Both the position numbers and the translations under genes were made by a program. The notes beneath the pieces were generated by a model that had not been told where the DNA came from, made no database searches, and saw only the letters and a program-made list of their open reading frames with translations. From positions 6,246,001 through 6,310,000 of the forward strand of contig NC_037094.1 of assembly GCF_002994745.2 (NCBI RefSeq): 64,000 bases of DNA, in the 5' to 3' direction. Positions within the stretch are counted from its first letter, which is position 1, and every line of letters begins with the position of its first letter. Shown one piece after another: positions 1-11,589 of the stretch. Origin of the DNA: Rosa chinensis. Lineage: Eukaryota > Streptophyta > Magnoliopsida > Rosales > Rosaceae.

Positions 1-719
1 TTTCTACAATCACTTTGATTCTCTCACATCACGTCTCTCAATCTCTCATTCTCTAACCTTTAATACTAGCATATTAAGCTATTACTAATGGCTAAGCCAT
101 CAAATAAGTGAATCACTTAGAATATATTCTAAATTTTAGTTTTTGATCGAATATTGGTTTTGGATTTTAATTATTGAATTTTAAATCTAGTTATTATTTA
201 TTTAACATAATTTTTATTATTGAGATTGAATTTTACTATGATTTTTTTTATAAATAATATTATTAGGGTTAAACCGTCTAACCGACTTAACCAAACCATT
301 TTTAATTGGATTGAATCGGATTGGACTACGCTTATTTTTTCTGATGGTCGGTTGTTCAAAATGCATAAACCGCTCACTTTGGCATAGAGATGGTTTGAAG
401 TCAAAACTGATCCAATCCAATCCGTGTGTAGCCCTAGTGGGAAAGTTTTGGCTTTGTAGACGTTAAGCCAGTAACATATGGGAGCCAACACATACACACA
501 AACACAAAACCAGCAGCAACATTGGCAGTGGCAAACCATGGGCTTGCAAGTGGGCTTCCAAGATAGGATTAGATAGTGGACCAGTCAAGCCCAACAACAC
601 CAAGTCCAAGCCCGTAAAGACCCACTCAATCTGTTGGGCTAGGACTGATGAGGGAAATATCCAGCAGATCCGTGAGAGTGAGGTTAACATTGTGAACAGG
701 TAGCCCGGAAAGACATTAA
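1..719. other. AT-rich sequence without a gene; possible hAT-like end fragment near 255-436
   Basis: No credible gene is visible. On the minus strand a stretch starting CTAGGGCTACAC at about 436 and running through degenerate GGATTGG and CGGTTTGG words to about 255 resembles the end of a non-autonomous hAT element. No partner terminus or target duplication was found, so this is only a resemblance. Confidence 0.3.
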
Positions 720-2487
720 TTATATACTAATAAAGTTGAGTTCCACTGTGCCACTGTTCATAAGGGTTACAGTAGGGAACAGTTCGTAGAGGTTCGAAAA
801 TACGGTTTTGACCTCTGTTGGGGCCACGCAAAAATCACTTCAACTATAGAGTAAAGAGATAATTGGAGAAGAAAAGTCTCATTGAGAAATTTTGAGGAGG
901 TTAGAGGAATTCGCTTGAGGTGATTTGTATTTCATGTCACTAATGATTTTCCTTTTGGTGGTTTATACATGGATATCTATGAATGTTTTTAAGTATGATG
1001 TGAAGATCATAAGTTCATAACATATGGGATTGTTTAGACAATATCATTTATCTTAATATGGTTCTCAGTATGACAAACTTTTTGCTGCTCCTGTAGGTTA
1101 TGTGAAATTTGGATATAACAGAGAAGACAGTAGAGTTGTGTATCATAAATGGGCCTCTGCAACTCAGTGAGTTCATTAGCTTTTGAACAACCATTTGGTT
1201 AGCTTTGGAAAAAGTTGAAGAAGGCAGAGGACCTTGGTAAGTGTTAGGTTCTAAATTTTGACTTGGGTCCTATATATCAAACACTAATTGTGAATACAAG
1301 ATGAATATGAATCTGCCTTCATTTACATTGTGAACTTCTATATATACCCTTTGATCATCTGCAATAGGTGGTACTGATCTCTGTGTATTTACTTACATGA
1401 AGTTATGGTAGCAATTTCTTTGCTGATTTTTATGGCACGTATGATGCATGACTTTCAATGAAAATCAAATTTATTAGTTCTCGGGTGATAATTATAGATT
1501 ATTTATTACGATGTATCGTTTTTGTAATTGTGTGTAAAAATGCATATGAGTTCAGAAAAGTATTCTAGTACTGAAGTAGATATTGAGACCTTTCAGTTCT
1601 TGCTCAAGCATGAAATACTTTCCCGCATCAGCCCAGGTGAACTAATAAAATTATATTCAACTCATACATCGTATAACCTACATATTTCTTTTCAAAATTT
1701 AAATGCTATAGGTCCTATTTGAATTGGCCTTTTCCACTAAAAAGGGGAATCCTTTGTTACAATAGAAGGGTCATTATATGGAATTTATTGTCTTTAATTT
1801 GATTCTATGGCTATCTCTCTGTCTTTGCTTTGTTTCACGTCAGTATGTCACACAATTTCCACTTCTATGGGGGCTGCAGAGGCTCTACTTTTTTTTTTTT
1901 TTGTTGAAGGGGCTCTACTTTGAATATGCAGAAACCTATAATCCAACTGCATGATTTTCTTAACAGAGTTGGAAGCATTCCAGCACAGCACAAAACTCTA
2001 CTGTACAATCACAATCACCCTCAGTGCCCACAACATTGAAGCTGCTAGCAGCGGTGAGGAGTTCTTGGACAATTGAAGAAGTTGAGAAGGGAAACTTGAT
2101 GTATAAGATTGAAGTTCTTCAACTCTTGCATAATTCATGGCTGGTGGGACACAATTGTCACTCTACAAAACATGAAGGTGACGACCTTTCAGATCAATAC
2201 ACAAATGAGCCTTGGGATTGTACTGAATGTTAACTGAAAATGTGAAAGATCTGTTTGAAAATGAGAACTTCATTTGGTTATTGTTAGTTATTAGTTCACT
2301 TAAAAAGAAATAATTAAATTGATAGTTGTTATACAACCTAAATGCATTATACTATCCGCAACAATTTTTCGTTTTCATTTAATCACATCTTAGTTATCTT
2401 TGCTAATCAAACACTTAAAAAACATAAGTTTAGTGAGCATAAAGCAGAGATTCTTCCCCGCAGCATCGCGCGGGTTGTCATTCCTAG
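720..2487 (+). mobile_element. Probable non-autonomous Helitron
   Basis: The left end reads TTATATACTAATAAAGTTGA followed by GTTCCACTGT, very like the common plant Helitron start (TCTATAY...TAATAAAG). The right end is a short GC hairpin around 2457-2474 (CCCGC arm, GCGGG arm) followed about ten bases later by CTAG at 2484-2487. The flanking bases are A (719) and T (2488), as expected for Helitron insertion between A and T without a target duplication. No Rep/helicase coding is visible, so it would depend on another element. Short open stretches at 1528-1722 and 2024-2233 have no recognisable product. The first two bases differ from the canonical TC, which lowers certainty. Confidence 0.6.
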
Positions 2488-2812
2488 TAGTAAGCAAAAC
2501 TACGAATGAAGGCAATGAGAAAAAAAAAACCGTGTACGTGTCACACCACCCTTAGGCTATTCTTCTATCTCATGAAAGCCCTATAAACGAAGTTATTATT
2601 GTTTGATTTTAACTCTTTGATATAATTATGTGTCTATCTCTCACAAAATATTATTGATATTTCAAAAACTTTATCACATCTTAATTAGCTCGAATATCTC
2701 TAACTGCCCATATAATGTTTGTTTTTAATCAAATTATGTGATGCATAGTATGAGTGTGAGGTTATATATTACTAATTAAACTCGTGTAGTAATTATTAAA
2801 ACAAGTTTTTAC
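2488..2812. other. AT-rich spacer, nothing recognised
   Basis: A short AT-rich spacer between the putative Helitron end and the target duplication of the next LINE. No gene or repeat was recognised. Confidence 0.6.
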
Positions 2813-2984
2813 AATTCTTATTGGCGTTTAGGAATGCCCCCGCTTTTTTTTTCAACATTATTGAGAGACAATTGGTGAAGATGTTTTTGAGGCAATTCAG
2901 AGTTTCTTACAATTTGGTTAGCTTCTCAGGCAGATTAATTTCACTCATATATGCCTTATTCCAAAGGTTAGCAATCCAGAACAA

Positions 2985-3838
2985 ATGTCTGACTTGAGGC
3001 CAATCGCTCTTTGTGATGTTATTTACAAGATTTGCTCGAAGGTTATTGCTAATAGATTGGAAGTGATCTTGCCTACTTTGATTTCACCTTTTCAAAGTGC
3101 TTTTGTGCCGGGAAGATTGATCACATACAACATCTTAGTGGCTAATGAGATTGCTGACTTTGAGCACTACAAGAGAAAAGGTAGTAAGGGCTTTATGGCT
3201 TTGAAGCTAGATTTAAGTAAAGCTTATGATAGGATGGAGTGGATATTGCTCAGGAAAGTAATGGAAAGGTTCAAATTTGCTCATGCTTGGATTGAGATGG
3301 TGATGCAGTGTATCAGTTCGGTGAGATACTCTTTTTTGGTGCGAGGGAAACCACGAGGTTATCTTACTCCGAGTAGAGGATTGAGGCAAGGGGATCCCTT
3401 ATCACTCTATTTGTTTCTCATTGGTGCAGAAGGTTTTTCTGCTTTACAGCAACAAAAACAAGTACTTGGCATGTTACCAGGGATTGAGGTATGTGACAAT
3501 GCTCCTTTGGTAAACCATTTGTTATTTGCAGATGACAGTATGATTTATGCTCATGCATCGTTGGAAGCATGCTATGAACTACAGGATGTGATTGAGACTT
3601 ACAGGAGAGCTTCTAGCCAACTTGTCAATTTTGATAAGAGTTCAGTTGTCTTTAGTAAGAATGTGTCGGATTGTATGCAGGAGGAGGTTTCAGATTTGAT
3701 GGGTGTAGCAGTGTTAGCATCACATGAACGGTATCTAGGGTTACCAACTTATGTGGGGAGAAAGAAAACGGCTACCTTTCAATACATTAACGATAATTTG
3801 GCAAAGAAGTTGTCCATTTGGCAAGGGAAGATGCTGAG
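2985..3838 (+). pseudogene. LINE reverse transcriptase fragment
   Basis: An open frame with the RT fingers and palm of a plant L1-type LINE. Visible motifs are LRPIALCDVIYKI, LDLSKAYDRMEW (first catalytic Asp), GLRQGDPLS and LLFADDSMIY, so the FADD catalytic box is intact. The frame is cut at 3838 by a solo LTR. The RT thumb and downstream part resume at 4361 and run, with frame changes, to 5031 (for example MLAEQAWRVINNPMS at 4599). Because the endonuclease and ORF1 are missing and the frame is broken, this is a relic and not a host gene. Confidence 0.88.
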
Positions 3839-4355
3839 TGTACTTACATGAGCATTTTCCAAGAATAATTAGCTATAATAAGCCACACTTATGCTACCTC
3901 TAGCAGTACCAACTTCCACCAACGGAGTGACCTACGGAAACACAGCCAAGCAAGCTACTGCCTGAGCCCCGGCTCACCCCCAGATCACCTCTGACGAACC
4001 GCCATGCGCCGCTCCAAGATAGCATCAGAAGCTCCAGAAGCTAGGAATTGAAGCACATCAGTCCCACATCGAAAATATGGAAGAGGTCAGCCTCTTCCCC
4101 ACCTATAAAATGTTATCTCCTCTCTCCTCATTAATTACGCATTCACTACTTATCTACTATTATTCTGTAAATATAAATACATTGACTAACTTAAGCATTG
4201 GAGAAGAGAAGACTGCCCAATGCGGTCTCCCTCTGACGCCTCTTTGTATTTTACTTAACAGGTAGCGGAAGCTCTGAGAACATTGCAAGTAGTGGTCCGC
4301 CTACCGGACCCACATTAAGTAAGGTTTAGCCACAGCTAAATCTTAGACATTAACA
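3839..4355 (+). mobile_element. Solo LTR inserted in the LINE
   Basis: A 517-bp insert that starts TGTAC, ends TTAACA, and is flanked by the 5-bp duplication CTGAG (3834-3838 and 4356-4360). It contains TCCCACATCG followed by a TATA-like CTATAAAA near 4103, typical of a plant LTR promoter. No internal domain or second LTR is present, so it is best read as a solo LTR left by recombination. The family (Copia or Gypsy) cannot be told from the LTR alone. Confidence 0.8.
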
Positions 4356-5031
4356 CTGAGTGATGTTGGGAAAGACATCTTGATCCGTGTTGTGGCTGAA
4401 GCTCTACCTACATATGCAATGAGCGTATTCCAGTTGACGAAGACTTTTTGTGAGATTTAGAACAAATGTGTGCCAGATTTGGGTGAGGCAGTACACTTGA
4501 CAAAAGGAAAATTCATTGGAAGACTTGGAATGCTTTGTGTAATCCGAAGGAAGAGGGCGGGTTAGGGTTTCGAAGTTTTATCTAACTTTAATACTGCAAT
4601 GTTAGCCGAACAGGCTTGGCGTGTGATCAATAATCCCATGTCTCTTGTCGCCCCTATGTACAAGGCAAAATATGTTTCGGAGGGTTCATTTTGGTCTGCA
4701 ATCCCTCACACTTCTCCTTCATATTCTTGGATGAGCATTTTCTCTACTAGAGAACTTTTACGAGATAGGTCTTATTGGCAGATTGGGGATGGAATGGCTG
4801 TTAGTGTCTTCTCTCAAATGTTTAGGTACCAGAAATATCAAATGGGAGACCTAGTGAGAATGCCGTGGCATTGGCAGAAGTTCAAACAGTAAGTGACTTG
4901 ATGTCTAGTACGGGTAGCTAGGATGTGACGCTTATCAAACGTCTTTTCCCTTTGGCAGAAGCAGAGGTGATAATTAGCATTCCATTGAGTAGAAGGATGA
5001 TCTCTGATAGAATGATTTGAAAGCTGGCAAG

Positions 5032-7251
5032 TGTTAGATAAATAGCCACCCTCAAGTATAAAAGATAGAAGTAATAGTATAGACATTTAAAAAATGTTGT
5101 CGAACCCACGAGGATTAGATTCCTTTCACTAGCTAAGGTGTTAACCTAAGAAGAGCTAGAATATGTATATGTACAATCACAAACCAAAATTCACAAGGAA
5201 ATCTAGGCTCATTGTGAGTATGTGCATTATGGTGGTAGTGAAATTATTTGTTGGATAGAGTGGTGAACCAAATTAAAATAAATGCTCAAATGTAAACTAA
5301 ACCACTCTAAACTAAACTAGTAATATAATAGATCAAGTTAGGGGTTGGATTGTCTACCACTAACCCCCTTGCAAGTATTGAAGTTCAAATACAAGTGATG
5401 CTATTCTAATTTCCCAATTACCCTCTTTGCATCCGGATAAGACTACAACAGCTTAAAATCCTTTAATGTTATCAATTCCAACTTGATAAGTCTAGAATTA
5501 ACTACCTAAGAGCAATTCCTATTACCGTTTAAGTCTTAATTTATTGTTCCTAGATGCAAAAAGCTTTGAGTTTAGATAATCATGCAAGCAAACCAATCCT
5601 AGATCTAGGTGATTTTAACTCACAACCTTCATATGCGCATAGAGGATGCTATCATGCTATCAATGCTCAAGGTTAACTACTCCCTAAACATTTTTTCATG
5701 AAATGAAAAATACAACACATTCAAAGTAGTTAAGTTTGAATGGATGCATTCACTTCCTGAATTAGCATATGAAGATGAAAATCACAAATAAAATCAAATG
5801 TCAATTAAAACATCAATTCATACAAATTTGGCTAGGGCTTTAAACTCAAGCCCCAATAAAGTAACTACTCACTCATAATCATACAAATTAGCATCAAATA
5901 TATAAAGTACATTAAGGTAAATCAAAGAGTTATGGAAAGAATGAACTAGTTGAACCTTGACATATCAATGGCTAGCTCCTCATTTGTTTTCCTCCTTCAA
6001 TGCTCCATGAATCTTCCTTGATGGTGGAATGGATGGATGATAAACTTCTTGATGGTGATGATGAATGGAATGGTGATGAAGATATGATGCTCATTTGACC
6101 AACTTTTAGTGGTAGTGATGGAATAATGGTGGTTGTGATGGAGGTTGAAGAGTATAGATATTATGGGTTTGGATTTTGGGAGGTGGATATAGAGGTTTTA
6201 TGAAGGAGATAAAGAGAGAAACGAGATGTAATGGGGTGGAATGTGTGATGTCTCTTCCTTGTAGTTATAGATACTAAAAACAAAGGAAAGGGGTGTGGAA
6301 GAGATGGAATAAAAAGAGGGACGTAATGATGAGCTATGAGAGTATAGAGTAGAAAAAATGACTTAGGAGAAGAGAGGAGCAGTTGCTCTCTTTATTGTGC
6401 ATGGGAAACATGAAAATGAAGAGTGTTTGGGTGGTTTCGGGTCACCAAAGTCAATGTGACAACCAAAGAAGAGAAGGTGCATAGGGATGCCTATTACCCA
6501 AAGGATAATATGATGAACTAATCTTGTCATAACCTTGTAGCATTCTTCTAAGGCTCTCCTTGATAATTTCAGCATCATAGACCTTCCAAAAATGCACAAG
6601 AAATCTGCCCAAAGAAGGTTTTAGGCCAAACAGCCATGTTTTGACTAGGATACGTCTTTGAAGTTTTCTTCAATTGAATCTCCACTGAGACTTCAGAACT
6701 AGCCTTCGACTTCTTCATACCAAATATTTATTGATAACTTTAGATCATCCTGGTAAAATTTTAGAGCTTAGTTCACCGTGGTTTGGCCGAAAATTCTGCC
6801 GGAGTCCTTACAGGTCTAGTTTTGCCATTTTCATTTTTTAGTCCGAAACTTGGACCAATCTTTTGAAGGCCTTATACTCTGAGCTAGCTCTTGTACTCTT
6901 CATAAGAAATGATCCTTAGGATGTCTAGAATGGATCTGAAAAGTTTCAACTCATTTGGAGCTCGTTTGGTTAGGCTTCCACCCCTCTTTTCTTGTCTAGC
7001 TCACTTTCTCCTAACCGGAGTAGGAAAATGTGTTAAGGTTGACATTCTAGTGCATTTCCATGCTTCTCCATCATTTCCTAGCATGATAAATAAAACATAA
7101 TAAATATTTATAAATAAACATAAAGGTTAAGCAAAAGTATAAGATTAGGGGAATAATGGAATTGGATTAGTCAACATTAAATTGGACTATAGAACAAGTA
7201 ATTTTCATGTTTTAAGGGGACACAAATATGTATATGAATTATGTTCCAACA
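5032..7251. mobile_element. Large solo LTR or LTR-type insert in the LINE
   Basis: A 2220-bp insert starting TGTTAGATAAATA and ending TTCCAACA, flanked by GCAAG (5027-5031 and 7252-7256). Near its left end it has GTCGAACCCACGAGGATT, a phrase I associate with long LTRs of plant Gypsy elements of the Tat/Ogre type (from memory, unverified). There is no coding capacity. Removing it restores the LINE frame. The length is large for a solo LTR, so a non-coding internally deleted element is the alternative. Confidence 0.72.
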
Positions 7252-7832
7252 GCAAGAGACAGTAAGTTTTCAGTTAAAACTGCTTATCGAAACTCTTTTT
7301 CTATTTCTTTGTATCGTAGCCCATTTGAATTATCTATGGGTGGTGATTTTTGGAAAAAGTTGTGGGAAGAGAATATTCCAAGTTCAGTAAAAGTTCATAT
7401 GGAAGGTTTGTCATGACATTCTTTCTTCTCTAGAGAGACTAGCCTTAAGAAGAGTTTAGTTGGAGTCTCAATTGAGTTCCTTGTGTGAAGTTAATTGTGA
7501 AACTACTTTACACTTAATTATGTAGGGACTGCCCTTTCTCTGAGCTAGTGATACATAGTAATGAAGTGCTGAAACATGCTTGTTATAACCATTAGGTAGA
7601 ACGGTTTGATTTGATTAAATGGTTGAAATTTTTTGCTAAGGAATTATCTTTGAAGAGTTTTGGAGATCTCATTTATCTTCGTTGGGGGATTTGGAATGAG
7701 AGGAACAATAGAGTTTGGGAACAAAAGAAAAGTGAGGCTTGTGATGTGTTGATCAGAGCTATGTCAAGGTTGCGAGAATTCCGGTTTCATAACTTGAAAT
7801 AGACCAGTATTGCTGTTTGAAGTTACAGGGCA

Positions 7833-8327
7833 GTGAGGTGGGTTGCTCCTCCAATTGGTTTGCTTAAAATAAATGTTGATGGTGCTTTTAATCATGTAAC
7901 CAGAAGGGGGTGTGCAGGTTTTGTGATTCGTGATTCTCATGGAGTTATGCTTGTGGGTGGAAGCTGTCCTCTGAGTGGTTTAATATCTCCAGAGCATGCT
8001 GAGATTTTGGCTTGTAAAATGTCTGTAGAATTTGCTGTGGATCATGCCTATTTGCCGACAATGCTGGGAAGTGACGCTATGGAAATGCAGCATCAATTAA
8101 ACTCCCATGCAGTTTGTAATACCTCTGCTTTGGGGGGTCTTTATGAAGATCTTGGTTTTGTGTTGGAGTCACATATCAATCTGAGAGTGACTCATATTGG
8201 AAGGAAGGCAAATTTGGTGGCTCACATATTAGCTGTGCATGCTAGTACTCTTGTGCAAGCTTGTTTTTATTTTTCTACCCCTGTTTTTCTTCAAGCTGCA
8301 ATTGCAGCTGAATTCTGTCATTCGTAA
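7833..8327 (+). pseudogene. LINE RNase H domain fragment
   Basis: The C-terminal RNase H domain of the LINE at 2825-8369. Readable motifs are GLLKINVDGAFN (first Asp), AGFVIRDSHG, PEHAEILACKMSVEFA (Glu) and LGSDAMEM (Asp), followed by the His-containing VTHIGRKANLVAHILA stretch. The D-E-D catalytic set is therefore present. The domain is uninterrupted, but the rest of the LINE is broken. Confidence 0.85.
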
Positions 8328-8381
8328 TCTCTTTTAATTAATTAAAAGGCTGACCTCCTTCCCTCAAAAAATTCTTATTGG

Positions 8382-8712
8382 TGTAGTGTTTTTCAATTCT
8401 TTTTTGGTATGTTTTCTAAGCACCAGTATTGGACTAACCCATTGGCATGGTATTTTGAAAAGTTCAGTGTTGAATTGAGGACATTATGGATAAATAAGAA
8501 TTACATAGAATTTCGGCCTTCGGGTGTCAACAATTAAAAAGTCCCACATAAAAATAAATAGAAAAAATCCCTAAAATTATTATAAAAAAAAAACAAAAAA
8601 GGCTAGTACAGTAAACCAGAAATACAGAAGCGCTTAATGCACCCAAATTTTTTTATTAATACACCCAGCATCTAAAAAATTTCTAAAATTGTTCTTTTTT
8701 TTTTATATCTTA
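8382..8712. other. AT-rich spacer
   Basis: AT-rich sequence with short A and T runs lying between the LINE and the small hAT element. No gene was seen. Confidence 0.6.
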
Positions 8713-8720
8713 GTTCTTAT

Positions 8721-9324
8721 TAGAGCTGCCACTTGGTTTGGTAATCACCAAACCGACCGAATACCAACCGATATTTTAGGTTTGGTAAACCGACTTTTTG
8801 GTAACTGAAACCGATAAAACTGAAATCGAAAATTACCGAAAAAGTTGGTTTGGTTTTGGTAAATACCGAATTTACCGATTATCTAAATATTAGCTTTATA
8901 TACTATGATTTTCAATACACATACATGTACATTAAGAAATAAACATAAAAGTTTTCATAATAGTATGAACATTACTCAATGTATTTTGAGTAACCTAGTC
9001 CAAAGTGGTTAAATAACCTAGTTTTAATGAAAATAGATAAAATTTGATGTCATATATACAAAAGAAAACTATGATTAGTAGATAAATACGAAGTTTACGG
9101 TTATTAAATTGAAAAACCTAATTTTGTTCATTCTAATTTATATTACAAAGAATTAGTTGTTCCAAAGTTGGTAATACCGAAAACCGAAATACCGAATTTG
9201 GTAGATATGATTAAAAACCGAAAATTTTGATTGGTAATTGGTAACTCAATTTTGAAACCGAAAGCTTTGATTTTGAAGTTAGTAATACCTATAACCGATT
9301 CAAACCGAACGAGTAACAGCCATA
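8721..9324. mobile_element. Non-autonomous hAT element (604 bp)
   Basis: Flanked by a perfect 8-bp target duplication GTTCTTAT (8713-8720 and 9325-9332), the hAT hallmark. The termini are imperfect inverted repeats: TAGAGCTGCCAC at the left, and TATGGCTGTTAC as the reverse complement of the right end. Both ends are dense in ACCGAAA and TTTGGTAA words in opposite orientations (subterminal repeats). There is no transposase. Confidence 0.85.
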
Positions 9325-9732
9325 GTTCTTATCAATAATTATTTGCAGATCAGATATTTTTTTCTCTTTTGGCTGAAATATCATCATCATTGTTTTCCCA
9401 ACTTGAAAAAAAGTGCCCAAGCCCCAAAATGATTTGTTGAACGCAAATTGAGTTGCAAGTTGCAACCCTAAAACCAAGACAAAACCACTATTTGTCCCAT
9501 TCGGGTTCCCGTTCCCACATCCCCGCCGTCCAATCACCCACACCTTTCCAATCCAACGGCTCAAACTCCGCAAAGCACCTGATCAAATCGTACCCCATCC
9601 ACTACCGTACACCCTAGGCCGAAACCCCGCGGCACGTAGAATTTCTGAAAAACTGGCGGCAACGTGCCAGCTGGCTTAGGCGTTTTGTCCACGTCAGCAT
9701 CATAAACCGTGTGCCTACGGATTACCCCAGAG

Positions 9733-9740
9733 TATATAAA
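9733..9740 (+). promoter_or_regulatory. TATA box of the 9814 gene
   Basis: TATATAAA lies about 75 bases upstream of the ATG at 9814. It also argues against the in-frame upstream ATG at 9709, which would precede the promoter. Confidence 0.6.
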
Positions 9741-9813
9741 AACCCAAACCCTCTCAGACCTCCAAAAAAGGAAACCCAAACCGATCTATTCGGGTCAGAA
9801 TTCGGAGCTCCAT

Positions 9814-10563
9814 ATGTGTAGGTCGACGGAGTACCCTGGCTTTCGGGCCAGAAGAGAAGCCCTAAAGATTCAAGCTTTCTTCATACGGTTTTCGGGTTTG
9901 GATTCTCATAAGCCGTTACCGGAATCGCTCACGCTTTCGTATCTTCCAAGAATCAACGGCACCGCGCTCGAGATCGACGGGTCAAAGATTCGACCCGACG
10001 CGCCGGCGTTCGTGACGCTTCACCGCTCGGTGAATGCGAAGGTGAGGAAGGGGGAGGCGATATTCGGGTCGCGGGAGGCGGTTCGGGCCGGCGACGGGGT
10101 CCAGTTCGAGGCGTATTTGAGGGAGGAGAAGGTGTTGAAGGGGATTTTCAGGAAAGACGTGGGGCAGGAGTGGAAATTGGAGTGCAAGTGCGTGCTGGAG
10201 AGCGAGAGTGTCGGGGCGGAGGTCACGGCGGCGGAGGTGTGCGTGGCCGTGGAGGGACACGTGGCGATGAGCGAGAGGGTGGCGATGATTGTGAAAAGGC
10301 GGGGAAAGTGTGGGTTTCATCCGCTGGAGGAGATCCCGGAGGTGGACGAGGAATCGGACGGCCGGTGTTGCTGCACTTGCGGGGAAATGGACGGTGGAGA
10401 TTTGGAGGAGGATGGTGACGTGGAGGAGGAGTTGGACATGGATGTGGATGTGGAGGGAGTGAGATGGGCTGTGGATGTGGGCTTTTGGGTCATGTGTTTG
10501 GGTGTGGGCTACTTGGTTTCTAAGGCCTCATCCAAAAGCTTAAGACGCAGGAGATTATTTTGA
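9814..10563 (+). CDS. Conserved plant protein with C-terminal membrane anchor (At1g01500-like family)
   Basis: A single-exon gene of 249 codons. I chose the ATG at 9814 because the in-frame ATG at 9709 lies upstream of the TATA box. The N-terminal two thirds form a beta-rich domain with FFIRFSGLD, ESLTLSYLPRINGTALEIDG, a hydrophilic middle and CKCVLESESVGAEVTAAEVC. A Cys-rich patch (RCCCTCGEMDGG) and an acidic run follow. The end is VRWAVDVGFWVMCLGVGYLV, one hydrophobic helix followed by a basic tail (SKSLRRRRLF), which suggests a tail-anchored membrane protein. From memory this resembles the Arabidopsis At1g01500/At5g61490 group, sometimes mislabelled as erythronate-4-phosphate dehydrogenase-like. 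No dehydrogenase motif is visible, and I assign no biochemical function. The coding part is strikingly GC-rich compared with its surroundings. Confidence 0.8.
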   Translation: MCRSTEYPGFRARREALKIQAFFIRFSGLDSHKPLPESLTLSYLPRINGTALEIDGSKIRPDAPAFVTLHRSVNAKVRKGEAIFGSREAVRAGDGVQFEAYLREEKVLKGIFRKDVGQEWKLECKCVLESESVGAEVTAAEVCVAVEGHVAMSERVAMIVKRRGKCGFHPLEEIPEVDEESDGRCCCTCGEMDGGDLEEDGDVEEELDMDVDVEGVRWAVDVGFWVMCLGVGYLVSKASSKSLRRRRLF

Positions 10564-11189
10564 TTTTTCTTTTAGTTTTTAACTCCATTTTTTTGACACC
10601 AAATTTTGACACCAAGTTGTACGTTTGCAACTTGCTACTTTGCAAGGCATACTGGCATAGTTATGATAATAGACAACATCAAACCAACGAAAAGTTTTGA
10701 TCCATTTTTCAATGCGATGTGTAATTTGCCTTTCAATGAGATGTGTAATTTGCCTCGAACAATAACACAACAAATTTTTTTGGCGAATTGATTAATTGTT
10801 CAATATAAATGGCAGCTCAAAATTAATTTTAATTACTTTATCACTAATCTACATATATAATTAGTATAAATTTAATAACAATGTCGTAAGTATGTCAACC
10901 TAATAGCAATGAACATAAAACCCTAAACTCCAAGGTGCTGCACGCGCACCTAATTTGGTCCAGTTTTCAGCCAAAATCCTTTGGTCCAGTTTTCAGCCAA
11001 AATCCTCTCGTCCGGTAGCTCGCTGCTTCTGTGGGGCTTGCCTCGTCGTAGCTGTGAGGCTGCCAAACGGGCGATGATGGTCTAGGGGTGCACTGTGGTT
11101 CATGAATCTGTAGTGGCTCGAAGTTTTCATCTGATCGAGTCTTGCTTCGGTCGAAGCTTCTATATAGCTGGGTAGGGGTCGTCAACGGG

Positions 11190-11405
11190 CCGGGCCGGGC
11201 CCGGCCCGGCCCATTCATAGCGGGCTCGGGCCGGGCCGGGCCGGGCCTTGCCATATTTTTAAATAATTGCGGGCCGGGCCGGGCCGGGCTTTATTAAAAA
11301 TCAAAGGATCCAAGCCCGTCCATATAAAGCGGGCCTTGCGGGCTTTTTCGGGCCGGGCCGGGCTTGGCCTTGCGGGCTTTTATGGGCCGGGCCTTGCGGG
11401 CTTTA
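11190..11405. repeat. GGGCCGGGCC subterminal array, left
   Basis: Repeated GGGCC/GGGCCGGGCC units with GCGGGCTTT variants just inside the left hAT terminus. A matching array sits at 13768-13985 inside the right terminus. Subterminal repeats of this kind are the usual transposase-binding zones of hAT elements. Confidence 0.8.
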
Positions 11406-11589
11406 TTTATAAATAAATATTTAAAGACACAAGTTTTTTTTTTTTAATCAAGCTTTGGAAATTCAATGGATAATGATCAAATACAACCAAAGATAATAGA
11501 TCTATATAACTATATTGTACCAAAAAAAATCTATATTTATATATAGATACTAATTTATTGATAAATAAATTTTTAAAGACACTAATTTT

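Larger units (their letters stand above)
2825..8369 (+). mobile_element. 5'-truncated LINE (non-LTR retrotransposon), interrupted by two solo LTRs
   Basis: The element is flanked by the 12-bp direct repeat AATTCTTATTGG (2813-2824 and 8370-8381), ends in a short A tail, and reads in order reverse transcriptase, zinc-binding region and RNase H, the usual plant L1-type order. The upstream ORF1 and endonuclease are absent, so it is 5' truncated. Two later LTR insertions (3839-4355 and 5032-7251) can be removed exactly at their 5-bp target duplications. The LINE frame then reads through both joints: KMLSDVGKDIL at the first and KLARDSKFSVKTAYR at the second. The restored LINE insert is about 2.8 kb. 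Scattered stops and frameshifts show that it is inactive. Confidence 0.88.

Noticed and set aside
3839..4355. Cassandra-type TRIM with 5S rRNA promoter
   Set aside because: No 5S-like box A or box C sequence is visible in the LTR.
9709..9813. Upstream in-frame ATG extending the 9814 gene
   Set aside because: It lies upstream of the TATATAAA box, and the added residues do not look like the family.
9982..10418. GC-rich open frames antisense to or overlapping the 9814 gene
   Set aside because: They are frame shadows of a GC-rich coding exon, with no domain.
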